A stretch of 64,000 nt of DNA, from the NCBI GenBank assembly GCA_016715405.1, contig JADKAE010000006.1:166655-230654 (forward strand). Direction: 5' to 3'. The translations under genes and the position numbers were made by a program. Numbering within the stretch: the stretch's first letter is position 1; each line of letters begins with the position of its first letter. This stretch comes from Saprospiraceae bacterium (lineage in GTDB: Bacteria; Bacteroidota; Bacteroidia; Chitinophagales; Saprospiraceae). Shown piece by piece: positions 20,501 to 28,126 of the stretch. The notes under the pieces are model-generated. The model was not told where the DNA came from. It saw only the letters and a program-made list of their open reading frames with translations, and made no database searches.

Positions 20501-21666
20501 GTGGCTACTACATCGGGAGCGCCCGCAGGACGGATGGCCAAATCGTACACCGCAGCAGGCAGACTCAAATAGGGCGTGAACTCGCCATACGACAAATCGC
20601 TGATCACATTACCCACAAAAACAGCGTCGACATCTACAGCCGGAGCGTCGGGCGAACCGTGCAGTACGGCTACATCAACGAGGCTGGGATTGGCAGCGGA
20701 TTCGCGGCCGACATCATTGATAATCAGCGTGAACGGCGTATTGGCGTCGCCCACAATTCCCGAAGCCGTAACGATGTAGGTCTTTCCACTCTCAAACGTG
20801 GCCGGGAATACAGCGATCGACTCGCTCGCCGCCGTGCTGCTACCCAGCGCGATACCTACGTCAATCGAACGATCGGCAGGAACAGTGACAAACGGCGTAG
20901 CCGTACGGAATGCAAAGTCGTCTACCAGGCGCGTTTCGCCGGCCCATACGTCTACCGTCGGCGACGGCGAGTTGTGGATGATCTGTACACGCGCCGTGGG
21001 CGTGAGCGGCAAGGCTATTACCGTGCCATTAGCCAAAGCGGCATACAACCCGAATGAAGGCGTGCCTTGCAATAAACCGCTCGCAAATACATACGCGGAA
21101 GCGCCCGCCAACCCGCTCAAATCGGCGCGGAAGGTGGCTACTACATCGGGAGCGCCCGCAGGACGGATGGCCAAATCGTACACCGCAGCAGGCAGACTCA
21201 AATAGGGCGTGAACTCGCCATACGACAAATCGCTGATCACATTACCCACAAAAACAGCGTCGACATCTACAGCCGGAGCGTCGGGCGAACCGTGCAGTAC
21301 GGCTACATCAACGAGGCTGGGATTGGCAGCGGATTCGCGGCCGGCGTCGTTGACATTCAGCGTGAACGGCGTATTGGCGTCGCCAACAATTCCCGAAGCC
21401 GTAACGATGTACGTTTTTCCGCTTTCAAACGTCACAGGAAACGTCGCCAAAGCTTCCGACACATCTGTACTGTTGGCCGGTGCAACGGCCACTTCCACCT
21501 GTACGTCTGCGGGGACGTCTACAAAAGGCGTTGCTGTTCGAAAAGCAAAATCATTGAGCAATATGGCGCCGTCGAGGTACACATCCACCACCGGTTCGGG
21601 GCTGTTGTGGATAATTTGTACCCTCGCATTTTGGGCGCCGGCGGTAAGAACCGCAAGTAAAAACAT
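17545..21666 (-). CDS. DUF4397 multi-repeat secreted protein with Por-type sorting domain
   Basis: This 1373-residue protein is made of six ~211-residue repeats, each holding paired DUF4397 segments (ARVQIIHNSP ... VDVWAGETRL, then VLHGSPDAPAVDVDAVF ... YDLAIRPAG). The C-terminus is a Por secretion-system sorting domain (LAIWPNPAVSELSM ... LSSGMYLLEVISEQG ... KFMVQK). Repeats 2-4 are nearly identical in DNA; the first and the last two have diverged. The ATG at 21666 gives a very short signal peptide (MFLLAVLTAGAQ). In-frame codons just upstream add KPIFCLLSLL but offer no ATG, so the true start may be hidden by a base error. By family it is a cell-surface or secreted protein; the ligand is unknown. 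Confidence 0.92.
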   Translation of the reverse strand: MFLLAVLTAGAQNARVQIIHNSPEPVVDVYLDGAILLNDFAFRTATPFVDVPADVQVEVAVAPANSTDVSEALATFPVTFESGKTYIVTASGIVGDANTPFTLNVNDAGRESAANPSLVDVAVLHGSPDAPAVDVDAVFVGNVISDLSYGEFTPYLSLPAAVYDLAIRPAGAPDVVATFRADLSGLAGASAYVFASGLLQGTPSFGLYAALANGTVIALPLTPTARVQIIHNSPSPTVDVWAGETRLVDDFAFRTATPFVTVPADRSIDVGIALGSSTAASESIAVFPATFESGKTYIVTASGIVGDANTPFTLIINDVGRESAANPSLVDVAVLHGSPDAPAVDVDAVFVGNVISDLSYGEFTPYLSLPAAVYDLAIRPAGAPDVVATFRADLSGLAGASAYVFASGLLQGTPSFGLYAALANGTVIALPLTPTARVQIIHNSPSPTVDVWAGETRLLDDFAFRTATPFVSVPADRSIDVGIALGSSTAASESIAVFPATFESGKTYIVTASGIVGDANTPFTLIINDAGRESAANPSLVDVAVLHGSPDAPAVDVDAVFVGNVISDLSYGEFTSYLSLPAAVYDLAIRPAGAPDVVATFRADLSGLAGASAYVFASGLLQGTPSFGLYAALANGTVIALPLTPTARVQIIHNSPSPTVDVWAGETRLVDDFAFRTATPFVTVPADRSIDVGIALGSSTAASESIAVFPATFESGKTYIVTASGIVGDANTPFTLIINDAGRESAANPSLVDVAVLHGSPDAPAVDVDAVFVGNVISDLSYGEFTPYLSLPAAVYDLAIRPAGAPDVVATFRADLSGLAGASAYVFASGLLQGTPSFGLYAAFANGAVVALPLTPTARVQIIHNSPSPTVDVWAGETRLVDDFAFRTATPFVSVPADRTIDIGIALSSSTSADESIAFFPAVFESGKTYTVMAAGIVGNQFDRPFTLFIDDNAQETAADGVVGVSVIHGSPDAPPVDVYERFAGLLLSNLNYGEFTPYLELPGGTYYLDVLPAGQGDPIVGTYEAELSGLEGTALRVFASGFLINNPGLGLYAALPDGTVIELPETRFAEVQLIHNSPEGAVDLYIDDELAIDNFQFRSATPFEIAEAGFLFTVGVAPADSEGPDDILVEFPVSFQNGKIYTVIAGGLLDSPTTPFTLFVNDEARTRAASGSGVDLALFHGAPDAPAVDVQVSAGPVLFDDIAYGTFSDYVNVPARSYVLELTPADDNSTVLISYLADISSLDGQAATVFASGFLGSTPGFETWVALSDGVTFPLPVFVSTSEQNLAVESLAIWPNPAVSELSMQFNMREATAITYRVRDLSGRMLLSGDLGRMDIGERLERLDVNALSSGMYLLEVISEQGILTTKFMVQK
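19000..21400. repeat. 633-bp tandem repeats within the DUF4397 gene
   Basis: Landmark sequences recur at exact 633-bp steps (for example near 19079, 19712, 20345 and 20978). Units differ by only scattered substitutions. The period equals 211 codons, so copy number can change without breaking the frame. Confidence 0.92.
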
Positions 21667-21741
21667 CAGAAGAGATAGTAAACAAAAAATAGGTTTGCTA
21701 TTATTTTACAAAAGGAAACCTTTTATCCATTTTTCATGAAC

Positions 21742-22782
21742 CTAAATGCTACCGGTTTTTCGATTGTCCCCTATCATTACGACGCCCGTACCCGGTAAAT
21801 CGGGAAAATGTGCCTTGCCATCCGACAGGCAAACACCAGTGGCAATATCTTCGCGCAGCAAAATGGCGCCGTCCATATCTACATAATCGAGTAGGGGCAG
21901 CAATTGCGCGATAGCTGAAATGCCGACGGAAGATTCGGTCATACAACCCACCATTACTTTTAAGCCAAGTTGGCGCGCGCGGGCAATCATGCGCCGGGCG
22001 GGCGTAAGTCCCCCGCATTTCATCAGTTTGATGTTGATGACGTGAAAATAGCCCTGGCAGCGGTCCACGTCGGCTTCTACGCGGCAGCTCTCATCGGCTA
22101 TGACGGGCAGAGCGCTGTGGGCGTACACCTCGCGCATGCCTTCCCAATCTTCGGCTTTGAGCGGCTGCTCGATGAATTCAACGCCCAGGGCTTTGAGTTC
22201 GGGGGCGAAGGCGATGGTCTGCTCCGGCGTCCAGGCACAATTGGCATCTACCCTGAAAACGGCGTCGGTGTGGCTGCGCAGTTCGCGGATGATCTCCAGG
22301 TCGTTGGCGGTACCCAGTTTGATTTTGTATAAAGGCCAGGGTTGTTCTTCCATTTTGGCCACCATTTCTTCAATAGAAGCGATGCCGATGGTGTAGTTGC
22401 TCATGGGAAGATGATCCAGGTTCAATCCCCAATATTTATACAAAGGCAGCCCCCGCTGCCGCGCAAACAAGTCATTGGCAGCCACATCGAGGGCGCACAA
22501 GGCAAAAGGATGTTCGCGCAAATGCGGTTCCATCTGCGCCCAGAAAGCCTCCGGCGTTTCGATTACCGCCGATTCTATTAACGGCTGCAATTGCGTAAGC
22601 ACTTCTACCATTCCCTCAATAGATACGCCGTAATAATGCGGGTTAGCAGTTGCTTCGCCATACCCCGAGTGCACGCCGTCGCTCAATTCTACGATCAGCG
22701 TGCGCTGCACGGTCCGCGATTCCCGCGAAATGGTAAAGGCATGCCGCAAATACAAGTCGAATGGATGGAGGGTTAATATCAT
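21742..22782 (-). CDS. Dipeptide epimerase, enolase superfamily
   Basis: This 346-residue protein is a full-length member of the muconate-lactonizing/dipeptide-epimerase subgroup. Catalytic and metal residues are all visible: YKIKLG (K-x-K), RVDANCAW (Asp), EFIEQPL (Glu), IADES (Asp), NIKLMKCGGLTPA (second Lys) and the DMDGAILL motif. The closest characterised function is L-Ala-D/L-Glu epimerase in murein peptide recycling, but specificity in this group varies and is not settled by motifs. The gene is followed by the DUF4397 gene on the same strand. Confidence 0.9.
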   Translation of the reverse strand: MILTLHPFDLYLRHAFTISRESRTVQRTLIVELSDGVHSGYGEATANPHYYGVSIEGMVEVLTQLQPLIESAVIETPEAFWAQMEPHLREHPFALCALDVAANDLFARQRGLPLYKYWGLNLDHLPMSNYTIGIASIEEMVAKMEEQPWPLYKIKLGTANDLEIIRELRSHTDAVFRVDANCAWTPEQTIAFAPELKALGVEFIEQPLKAEDWEGMREVYAHSALPVIADESCRVEADVDRCQGYFHVINIKLMKCGGLTPARRMIARARQLGLKVMVGCMTESSVGISAIAQLLPLLDYVDMDGAILLREDIATGVCLSDGKAHFPDLPGTGVVMIGDNRKTGSI

Positions 22783-22787
22783 GGTGT

Positions 22788-22896
22788 TTTTTTGTTGTCG
22801 GTTGTCGGTTGTCAGTTGTCGGTTGTGGGTTAAAAAGTATATAATTTTAAAAATATAATTATCAGCAAATTAGCACATTAGCACATTAGCACATTA
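22788..22896. repeat. Two tandem-word arms (GTTGTCG and TTAGCACA)
   Basis: GTTGTCG words at about 22793-22828 and TTAGCACA words at about 22868-22896 occupy the whole gap between two leftward genes. Neither has a mirrored arm here; both words recur elsewhere in the window. Confidence 0.8.
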
Positions 22897-23883
22897 TCAC
22901 CTGCGCCATTTCCGGGTCAGCAATTCCTGCACGGGGCCGGCCACCTCCAGTCCGGCATTGCGGCCTGTGCCCGAAAAAACGAGATTTTCCCTGTCGTAAA
23001 ATTCGACGTGGACGGTAGACTGCATGCTTTCGACCACCTTGCCGCGCATTTCACCCAAAATAGGAGAAATCAATTCGCCGCCTTCGACTTTGTGGGCGGT
23101 AATGACAATGCGGTATCGCCGGTCTCTGAAGGCCAGCTGCACCTCCTGCCCCTGGATATCGGCCAACATACTGGCGCCGGTATAAGTGGCAAAGCGGTAA
23201 AGCCTGCCGCCGTAGAGGAATCCTACGATATAGCCGATAAAATGACTGCCCAGCCAGGGGATTTTGGCCACCGACGCCGTAAGCGATACCTGTCCTTCGG
23301 CGTCAAAATGATTGGTTTGCATCCAAAACCAGGAATGGGGAAACGACTGCCCCCAGTCTTTTTCCATATAACCCTTGCCGCCGGAGAAATCCACCTCCTC
23401 TCCCAATACCTGGAGTCTGCCGTTGATTTGATGATCGAGGCTGACAATACCGTGGTAACATTCCATAAAAGGCACAAACGAATACCAGCCCATGATGCCC
23501 GGCGCGCCCAGCATCTTGGGCCAGGGCTCTAGCCCCGAAAAATGCAGTTCGCCCGAAAGTCCGGGCAAGGCCAGCCGCACCCGGGTTGCCGAAAAAAAGT
23601 TTTGGCCCAGCGTAAGGGCAAAATCATGCGGAGAAGGCTGAAAATCAGTGGGTTCAAACTCGATGTACTTCGACGTACAGCGCACGCCGTCGAGCACCTG
23701 GATAAACGCATGCGAAGCGCCGTCGGCTTCAAAAGCCATACCGGGGATGATCGCCATCGCGTGTTCTTCGCGGGCATCGACCACTTTTACGTACCAACCT
23801 TCGAAATATCGGCGCGTTTTACCCCAGCCGTGGTACATATCGGGGTTCCACATTGCGCGCCATCGTCGATAAAAATTTAGCAT
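22897..23883 (-). CDS. Tocopherol cyclase-like protein
   Basis: The 328-residue sequence matches the tocopherol-cyclase-like family. Motifs are HGWGKTRRYFEGWYVKV near the start, the DFSGGKGYMEKDWGQSFP core, WFWMQTNHF, and GHFI/YTGA strands. In plants and cyanobacteria the family closes the chromanol ring; bacterial members outside phototrophs have no proven reaction. It has no signal peptide. It is divergent from the phosphatase gene on its right. The family call is firm; the function is not. Confidence 0.8.
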   Translation of the reverse strand: MLNFYRRWRAMWNPDMYHGWGKTRRYFEGWYVKVVDAREEHAMAIIPGMAFEADGASHAFIQVLDGVRCTSKYIEFEPTDFQPSPHDFALTLGQNFFSATRVRLALPGLSGELHFSGLEPWPKMLGAPGIMGWYSFVPFMECYHGIVSLDHQINGRLQVLGEEVDFSGGKGYMEKDWGQSFPHSWFWMQTNHFDAEGQVSLTASVAKIPWLGSHFIGYIVGFLYGGRLYRFATYTGASMLADIQGQEVQLAFRDRRYRIVITAHKVEGGELISPILGEMRGKVVESMQSTVHVEFYDRENLVFSGTGRNAGLEVAGPVQELLTRKWRR

Positions 23884-23980
23884 TGGCAGTGGAAATGTCG
23901 TTTGTTATCTAAATTGATGCATCTCCTCAGCAAACATAGCTTTTTTTGTACCTTTAGGTGTGGGTAATTCCCATTAACTT

Positions 23981-25225
23981 ATGCCAGGATTATCAAAAAT
24001 AAAGCAAAAAATTTCAGACATGGAAGCTCTGGAGCGCGAATTGCATCTCAAGCAGCTCCAGGTCAACCAGCTATTGAATATCACCCAGGCCATCAATAGC
24101 AATATCTCTGCGGAAGGGCTGTACCGCATGTTCGAATCTTTCCTCGGTTGGGAAATCGGGGTGAAAAAGATGGTGTTGTATATCAAAACCGAGGATGCCT
24201 GGGAAAACGTAGCAGCCATCGGCCTCACACCGCAACAACTCACCACCGACGTAACCGAACTGCTCAAGGAGATCACGCGCATGAAAAACCTCGACGACAG
24301 CGACCACCCTCTTATCGGCGCTTTCGACCTGGTGATTCCCGTGCGGCATAAAGAACAACCCATCGCCTACGTATTCATCGGCGGGTTCTCCGACGACGAC
24401 GATATGTACAGCAAGGTGCAGTTTATCACCACAATTACGAATGTTATTGCGGTAGCTATCGAAAATAAAAGGTTGTTTAAGCGCCAGCTCGAACAGGAGC
24501 GCCTCAAACGCGAAGTAGAACTGGCCAGCGAAATACAGCGCATGCTCATCCCCACCGCGTTGCCCCACAAAAACAACTACAGTCTGGAGAGCATCTACAA
24601 ACCCCAATTGGGCGTAGGGGGCGATTATTTCGATTATCTCGAATTTGAGGACGGCAAAATTGTGCTGTGCGTGGGCGACGTGTCGGGCAAGGGACTGGCT
24701 GCCGCCCTGCTTATGGCCAATTTCCAGGCCATTTTTCACACGCTGATCCACAAACGCGACGACCTGATCACTTTTATACAGGATCTCAACCTCGCCGTGC
24801 TGCGCATTACCGGCGGAGAACGCTTTATTACTTTTTTTGTAGCCGAATACGATACCCACCACCGTATCCTTCGTTATATCAGCGCCGGCCACAATCCACC
24901 CGTACTCGTAGTAGAAGGACAATCGCACCTTCTTAAGGCCGGGTGTACGATCCTCGGCGCTTTCAAAGACCTGCCGGAGATTGAAGTCGGCGAAATACGC
25001 GTCGACGGGGAAGCCACCCTGCTCATTTATACCGACGGACTCACCGACCTGCTCAACGCCGAAGGCGAGTATTTTGACGAAGATAAAGTACTACACTTTA
25101 CCACCTCCCACTACCACATGTCCGCAACCGATTTCAAAAAGCAATTGCTCAGAGAAATCGACGCTTTCAAAGGCGACCAGCTTTATCCCGACGATTTTAC
25201 GGTGCTGATTTGTAAGATTGCATAA
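23981..25225 (+). CDS. GAF domain plus SpoIIE-type PP2C phosphatase
   Basis: This 414-residue cytoplasmic protein starts with a helical segment (LERELHLKQLQVNQLLNIT) leading into a GAF-like sensor domain (residues ~40-165). The SpoIIE/RsbU-type phosphatase core follows: EIQRMLIPTALP, GVGGDYFDY, CVGDVSGKGLAAALLMA, SAGHNPPVLV and LLIYTDGLTDL. The Asp residues of GGDYFD, GDVSGKG and TDGL are the metal ligands. Such proteins dephosphorylate anti-sigma-factor antagonists in partner-switching networks. No kinase or antagonist gene is adjacent, so the partner is unknown. A weak -7-like TACCTTTA lies at 23949. Confidence 0.92.
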   Translation: MPGLSKIKQKISDMEALERELHLKQLQVNQLLNITQAINSNISAEGLYRMFESFLGWEIGVKKMVLYIKTEDAWENVAAIGLTPQQLTTDVTELLKEITRMKNLDDSDHPLIGAFDLVIPVRHKEQPIAYVFIGGFSDDDDMYSKVQFITTITNVIAVAIENKRLFKRQLEQERLKREVELASEIQRMLIPTALPHKNNYSLESIYKPQLGVGGDYFDYLEFEDGKIVLCVGDVSGKGLAAALLMANFQAIFHTLIHKRDDLITFIQDLNLAVLRITGGERFITFFVAEYDTHHRILRYISAGHNPPVLVVEGQSHLLKAGCTILGAFKDLPEIEVGEIRVDGEATLLIYTDGLTDLLNAEGEYFDEDKVLHFTTSHYHMSATDFKKQLLREIDAFKGDQLYPDDFTVLICKIA

Positions 25226-25265
25226 AAAAAAAGCAGCCTGAAAACTGCAAAGGCTATCAGGCTGC
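25224..25265 (-). terminator. Intrinsic terminator for a leftward transcript
   Basis: Read leftward, GCAGCCTGA and TCAGGCTGC form the stem and a run of nine T follows. The polarity shows it ends a leftward RNA, not the rightward phosphatase gene whose stop it touches. Confidence 0.85.
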
Positions 25266-25549
25266 AAAAAATCCAACTTCAAAAGGGGAGAAGTATATCT
25301 TATAGGCGAGCATTACCCGCCGTGCAAAGTCTTCTTAAATCGTATCTGGGTGACATTAGAGGATATTCCACATCCGGATCACCCTTAACAAGCGCCCTGG
25401 ATGTTAGAAAATTCGGGAAGATCGTAGTTGCTATAATACCAAACACTGTTTATCACAATGCAAGGTTCTTTGCGGCTTTTATTACCGCTTTTTTACTATC
25501 GGTCTCGGGAAGATGAACCCGTAGGCTCTAACATGGGGGGCGTAAAATC
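25266..25549 (-). ncRNA. Candidate small RNA of unknown class
   Basis: A region of about 285 nt, excluding the terminator, has its own promoter (TTTG-N20-TATTTTTG at 25554-25585) and its own intrinsic terminator (25224-25265) but no convincing reading frame. Short internal hairpins are visible: GCGG...CCGC near its first third, GGAU...AUCC near its middle, and TTAGAG near the 5' end that can pair with CTCTAA about 165 nt later. The long-range pairing recalls 6S-like RNAs, but I cannot assign it. Features of tmRNA, RNase P and SRP RNA were looked for and not found. Confidence 0.5.
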
Positions 25550-25553
25550 ATAG

Positions 25554-25585
25554 CAAAAATATATGTATAAAGTCAAAATGTCAAA
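25554..25585 (-). promoter_or_regulatory. Bacteroidota-type promoter of the candidate small RNA
   Basis: Read leftward, TTTG (25582-25585), a spacer of exactly 20 bases, and TATTTTTG (25554-25561) match the phylum consensus TTTG-N19/21-TAnnTTTG at both elements. This is the best promoter seen in the window. Confidence 0.7.
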
Positions 25586-25662
25586 TGTTGAGAAAGTTTT
25601 TTTGCGTTTCCTTGCAAAAAGCCGCCGTTTCCCCGCTTTTTTTGTCCGTTTGCTTGTATGTC

Positions 25663-25730
25663 GTTTATAGGTTTATGAGTTTATGGGTTTATGGGTTTAT
25701 TTTCCATAAACCTATAAACCTATAAACCCT
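25663..25730. repeat. Word hairpin (GGGTTTAT)
   Basis: Tandem GGTTTATG words on the left mirror CATAAACC/CTATAAACC on the right. The TAG stop of the DUF3109 gene is inside the right arm. Confidence 0.85.
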
Positions 25731-26304
25731 TCCTCAAATACCCCGCCGCCGCATCCAACTCATCAAAAAATTCCTGGCCGTACTTGCGGATGAGCGCAGC
25801 TTTCACAAACTGATACACCTGGATTTGTTCTTCTTTGCCCCGCGAACAAGCGGCCGAACAGATATCCCAGCGGTCGTAATTGAGGATTTCAAAGCTGTTT
25901 TGGATATTGCGCGATATGCGGATGGGATATAAATGACAGGAAATGGGCTTGTGAAAATCGGTAGCACCCGCGTAATACGCCTGCTCGATGCCGCATTGGG
26001 CCACGCCGTTGGCGTCGTAAGTCATATAAGCGCAGGGGCCGTTATTGATCAAAGGCGTGCCGTAGTCTTCGTTGCCTTCGTAGTATACATAGGGGCCCTC
26101 CGATTCGAGGACCGCGATGCCTTCGGGCGACAAAAACGGTTTCACCTGTTCGTAGATGCGCTCCAGCACTGGCAACTCTTCGTCAGTTAACGGGGCGCCG
26201 TAATCTCCCTCCCAGCAACAAGCGCCTTTGCACGCCGACAATTGACACGCAAATTGCTCATTTACAACCTCATCGCTTACGAGTACTCCCTTGATAATTA
26301 GCAT
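25720..26304 (-). CDS. DUF3109 family cysteine-rich protein
   Basis: About 194 residues with the DUF3109 pattern: MLIIKGVLVSDEVVNEQFAC, then CQLSACKGACCWEGDYGAPL (a C-x(5)-C-x3-CC cluster), GPCAYMTYDANGVAQCGIEQAY and PISCHLYPIRI. The family resembles YkgJ-type zinc or iron cluster proteins and is common in Bacteroidota; no reaction is established. The start at 26304 is chosen over 26337 because homologues begin MLIIKG. The gene ends inside a word hairpin. Confidence 0.88.
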   Translation of the reverse strand: MLIIKGVLVSDEVVNEQFACQLSACKGACCWEGDYGAPLTDEELPVLERIYEQVKPFLSPEGIAVLESEGPYVYYEGNEDYGTPLINNGPCAYMTYDANGVAQCGIEQAYYAGATDFHKPISCHLYPIRISRNIQNSFEILNYDRWDICSAACSRGKEEQIQVYQFVKAALIRKYGQEFFDELDAAAGYLRKGL

Positions 26305-26404
26305 AACAAACCTCTTTTTACGTATACCACTATACAATTAATCGAGTCTTTAGGCGTAAAATTGCCAAAAGTTGTAATTTAGCCAGCCATAATTCAATAC
26401 AAAC

Positions 26405-26821
26405 ATGAAAAATATTATCCTGATAGCTGCTTTATTGACGTGCTGGACCTGGACCGCCGGCGCTCAAACGACAATTGACCCAACCGCTGTACAACAAGCT
26501 ACCGACGAAATGGTGGCCCTCTACCAGCTCACTCCGGAGCAAACTACAAAGATGTACACCATCCAGGAACGCCGCTTTCGCAACCTGGCAGAAATCGAAT
26601 ACCTGAAAACCCAGGACTACGACCTGTACCTCGCCAAACGCCGCTCGGTGCGCAACGGCACAGATGGCTCTATTCAACGGATTCTTACCCCCGAACAAAA
26701 GACCATCTACAACGCCCAAATCGCCGAACGCCGCAAGCGCGACTCCGACAAGATCAGGGAGATGAGAGAAAATGGCGCTTCAAAAGAAGAAATCCAAAAA
26801 GCGCTGCTGGAATTGGAATAA
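26405..26821 (+). CDS. Small periplasmic helical protein of unknown function
   Basis: A 138-residue protein with a signal peptide (MKNIILIAALLTCWTWTAGAQ). The mature part is helical and charged: LTPEQTTKMYTIQERRFRN, then ILTPEQKTIYNAQIAERRKRD. The repeated LTPEQ motif resembles small periplasmic proteins of the CpxP/Spy or DUF4890 sort, but I cannot assign a family. It lies 33 bp upstream of the DRTGG-domain gene on the same strand and may be co-transcribed with it. Confidence 0.65.
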   Translation: MKNIILIAALLTCWTWTAGAQTTIDPTAVQQATDEMVALYQLTPEQTTKMYTIQERRFRNLAEIEYLKTQDYDLYLAKRRSVRNGTDGSIQRILTPEQKTIYNAQIAERRKRDSDKIREMRENGASKEEIQKALLELE

Positions 26822-26854
26822 CGCGGCGCCCATTCGCCGATATGCAAAAACTAC

Positions 26855-27964
26855 ATGAGCAAGCGCGTTTATATCGCCGCTACCAGTCAACACGTTGGCA
26901 AAACGACCTGTACCCTCGGTATCGTATCAGCCCTCAAACGCAGAGGCGTTAACGTAGGGTATTGCAAACCGGTAGGCCAGGAATTTGTGGATCTCGGAGA
27001 TTTGAAGGTGGACAAAGACGCCCTCCTTTTCTCCAAGATGATGAATTTCCCGCTCCTGGCCGAATTGCACAGCCCCGTCATCGTCGGCGCAGGCGTTACC
27101 CAGGCCTATCTCGACAATCCTTCGCAGTTTACTTTTCGCGACAAAATATTGTACGCCGCCACCGAGTTGCACAAACAACACGAAGTGGTGGTATACGAAG
27201 GCACCGGCCACCCCGGCGTGGGCAGCGTTATCGACCTGTCGAACGCCGACGTGGCCAACCTGCTCAATAGCCCCGTGGTTATGGTGGTGGAGGGCGGCAT
27301 TGGCAATACCATCGACCGACTCAATGCCAACCTGGCGCTTTTTCGCGAGCAAAAAGCCGACCTGATGGGGGTTATCCTCAATAAGGTGCTGCCCGACAAA
27401 ATCGAAAAGGTGCGCCATTATGTGGGTATGAAACTCGAAGAATGGGGAATCCCCCTGCTCGGCATCCTGCCCTACGACGATACCCTGACCTACCCCATCA
27501 TGGAAACGATCAGGCGCTGCGTGGATGGCAAAACCCTGCTCAACGGCCACAACCTCGACAACCGCGTAGAAAATATTACTTCCGGCGCCCTGATTGAGCA
27601 AAAGGAATTCGCCAAACTTCACAACCTCCTACTCATCGTGGGCTACCGCCGCCTCGAATCCGCCATCGCCGGCATTGAAGAAATATCTAAACACAAACAG
27701 ATCGAAGGCTCCCCCCTTGCCGGCATTATTATCAACGGCGAGGGCAATTTCATGGACAATTTTCTCGACGATTTCCCCTGCCGCGATTATATCGAAAAAC
27801 ACGGCATCCCCCTGGTCGCTACCAACCTCGACACCTACGGCTCCGCCCTGCGCATCAGCCGGCTGGAAGTCAAAATCCACACCCGCACCCCCTGGAAAGT
27901 GGAACGGGCTATCCAGCTTATTCAGGAACACGTCGACCTGGATTCCTTGCTGGGGAAACTGTGA
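26855..27964 (+). CDS. BioD-like P-loop ATPase with DRTGG domain
   Basis: The 369-residue protein has an N-terminal dethiobiotin-synthetase-like P-loop (SKRVYIAATSQHVGKTTCTLG), with VVVYEGTGHPGVGSV and ILNKVLPDKIEKVRHY downstream. A DRTGG-type C-terminal half follows (ENITSGAL, LAGIIINGEG, IPLVATNLDTY). The same pairing forms the N-terminal regulatory part of long phosphotransacetylases, but no acyltransferase domain and no pta gene is present here. It probably binds a nucleotide and acts as a regulator; the target is unknown. The stop is followed by a word hairpin. Confidence 0.85.
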   Translation: MSKRVYIAATSQHVGKTTCTLGIVSALKRRGVNVGYCKPVGQEFVDLGDLKVDKDALLFSKMMNFPLLAELHSPVIVGAGVTQAYLDNPSQFTFRDKILYAATELHKQHEVVVYEGTGHPGVGSVIDLSNADVANLLNSPVVMVVEGGIGNTIDRLNANLALFREQKADLMGVILNKVLPDKIEKVRHYVGMKLEEWGIPLLGILPYDDTLTYPIMETIRRCVDGKTLLNGHNLDNRVENITSGALIEQKEFAKLHNLLLIVGYRRLESAIAGIEEISKHKQIEGSPLAGIIINGEGNFMDNFLDDFPCRDYIEKHGIPLVATNLDTYGSALRISRLEVKIHTRTPWKVERAIQLIQEHVDLDSLLGKL

Positions 27965-27969
27965 AGTCC

Positions 27970-28078
27970 CTTCTCTCTCTGTTCTCCGTTATCGGTTCTC
28001 TGTTCTCTGTTAAAGTATAACTGGCAAAAATAATGAACGGAGAACAGACAACCCATAACCGACAACCGATAACCCATT
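27970..28078. repeat. Word hairpin (CTGTTCTCCG / GGTTATCGG)
   Basis: The left arm alternates TCTGTTCTC and CGTTATCGGTT words; the right arm has AACGGAGAACAG and ACCGATAACCC. It separates two rightward genes. Confidence 0.8.
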
Positions 28079-28084
28079 TTTCCC

Positions 28085-28092
28085 TATCTTTG
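28085..28092 (+). promoter_or_regulatory. Candidate -7 element of ileS
   Basis: TATCTTTG matches TAnnTTTG and is placed 34 bp before the ileS ATG, just after the word hairpin. No good -33 TTTG is visible. Confidence 0.45.
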
Positions 28093-28126
28093 CCGTTCTT
28101 TACGACAACCGAATAACTGAACCACA

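Noticed and set aside
18256..21739. Long rightward open frames opposite the DUF4397 gene, repeated every 633 bp
   Set aside because: They are antisense shadows of the repeat gene: they recur with its period, lack signal or domain features, and are rich in Arg/Tyr as expected from the complementary codons.
25322..25516. 64-codon rightward frame in the gap after the phosphatase gene
   Set aside because: It overlaps the leftward promoter-terminator unit, matches no family and has no start signal; the RNA interpretation is better supported.
25266..25549. tmRNA, RNase P RNA or SRP RNA
   Set aside because: No tRNA-like end or resume/tag context, no GAGGAAAGTCC-type RNase P block, and no SRP GGAAGGAAGCAG loop is present on either strand.
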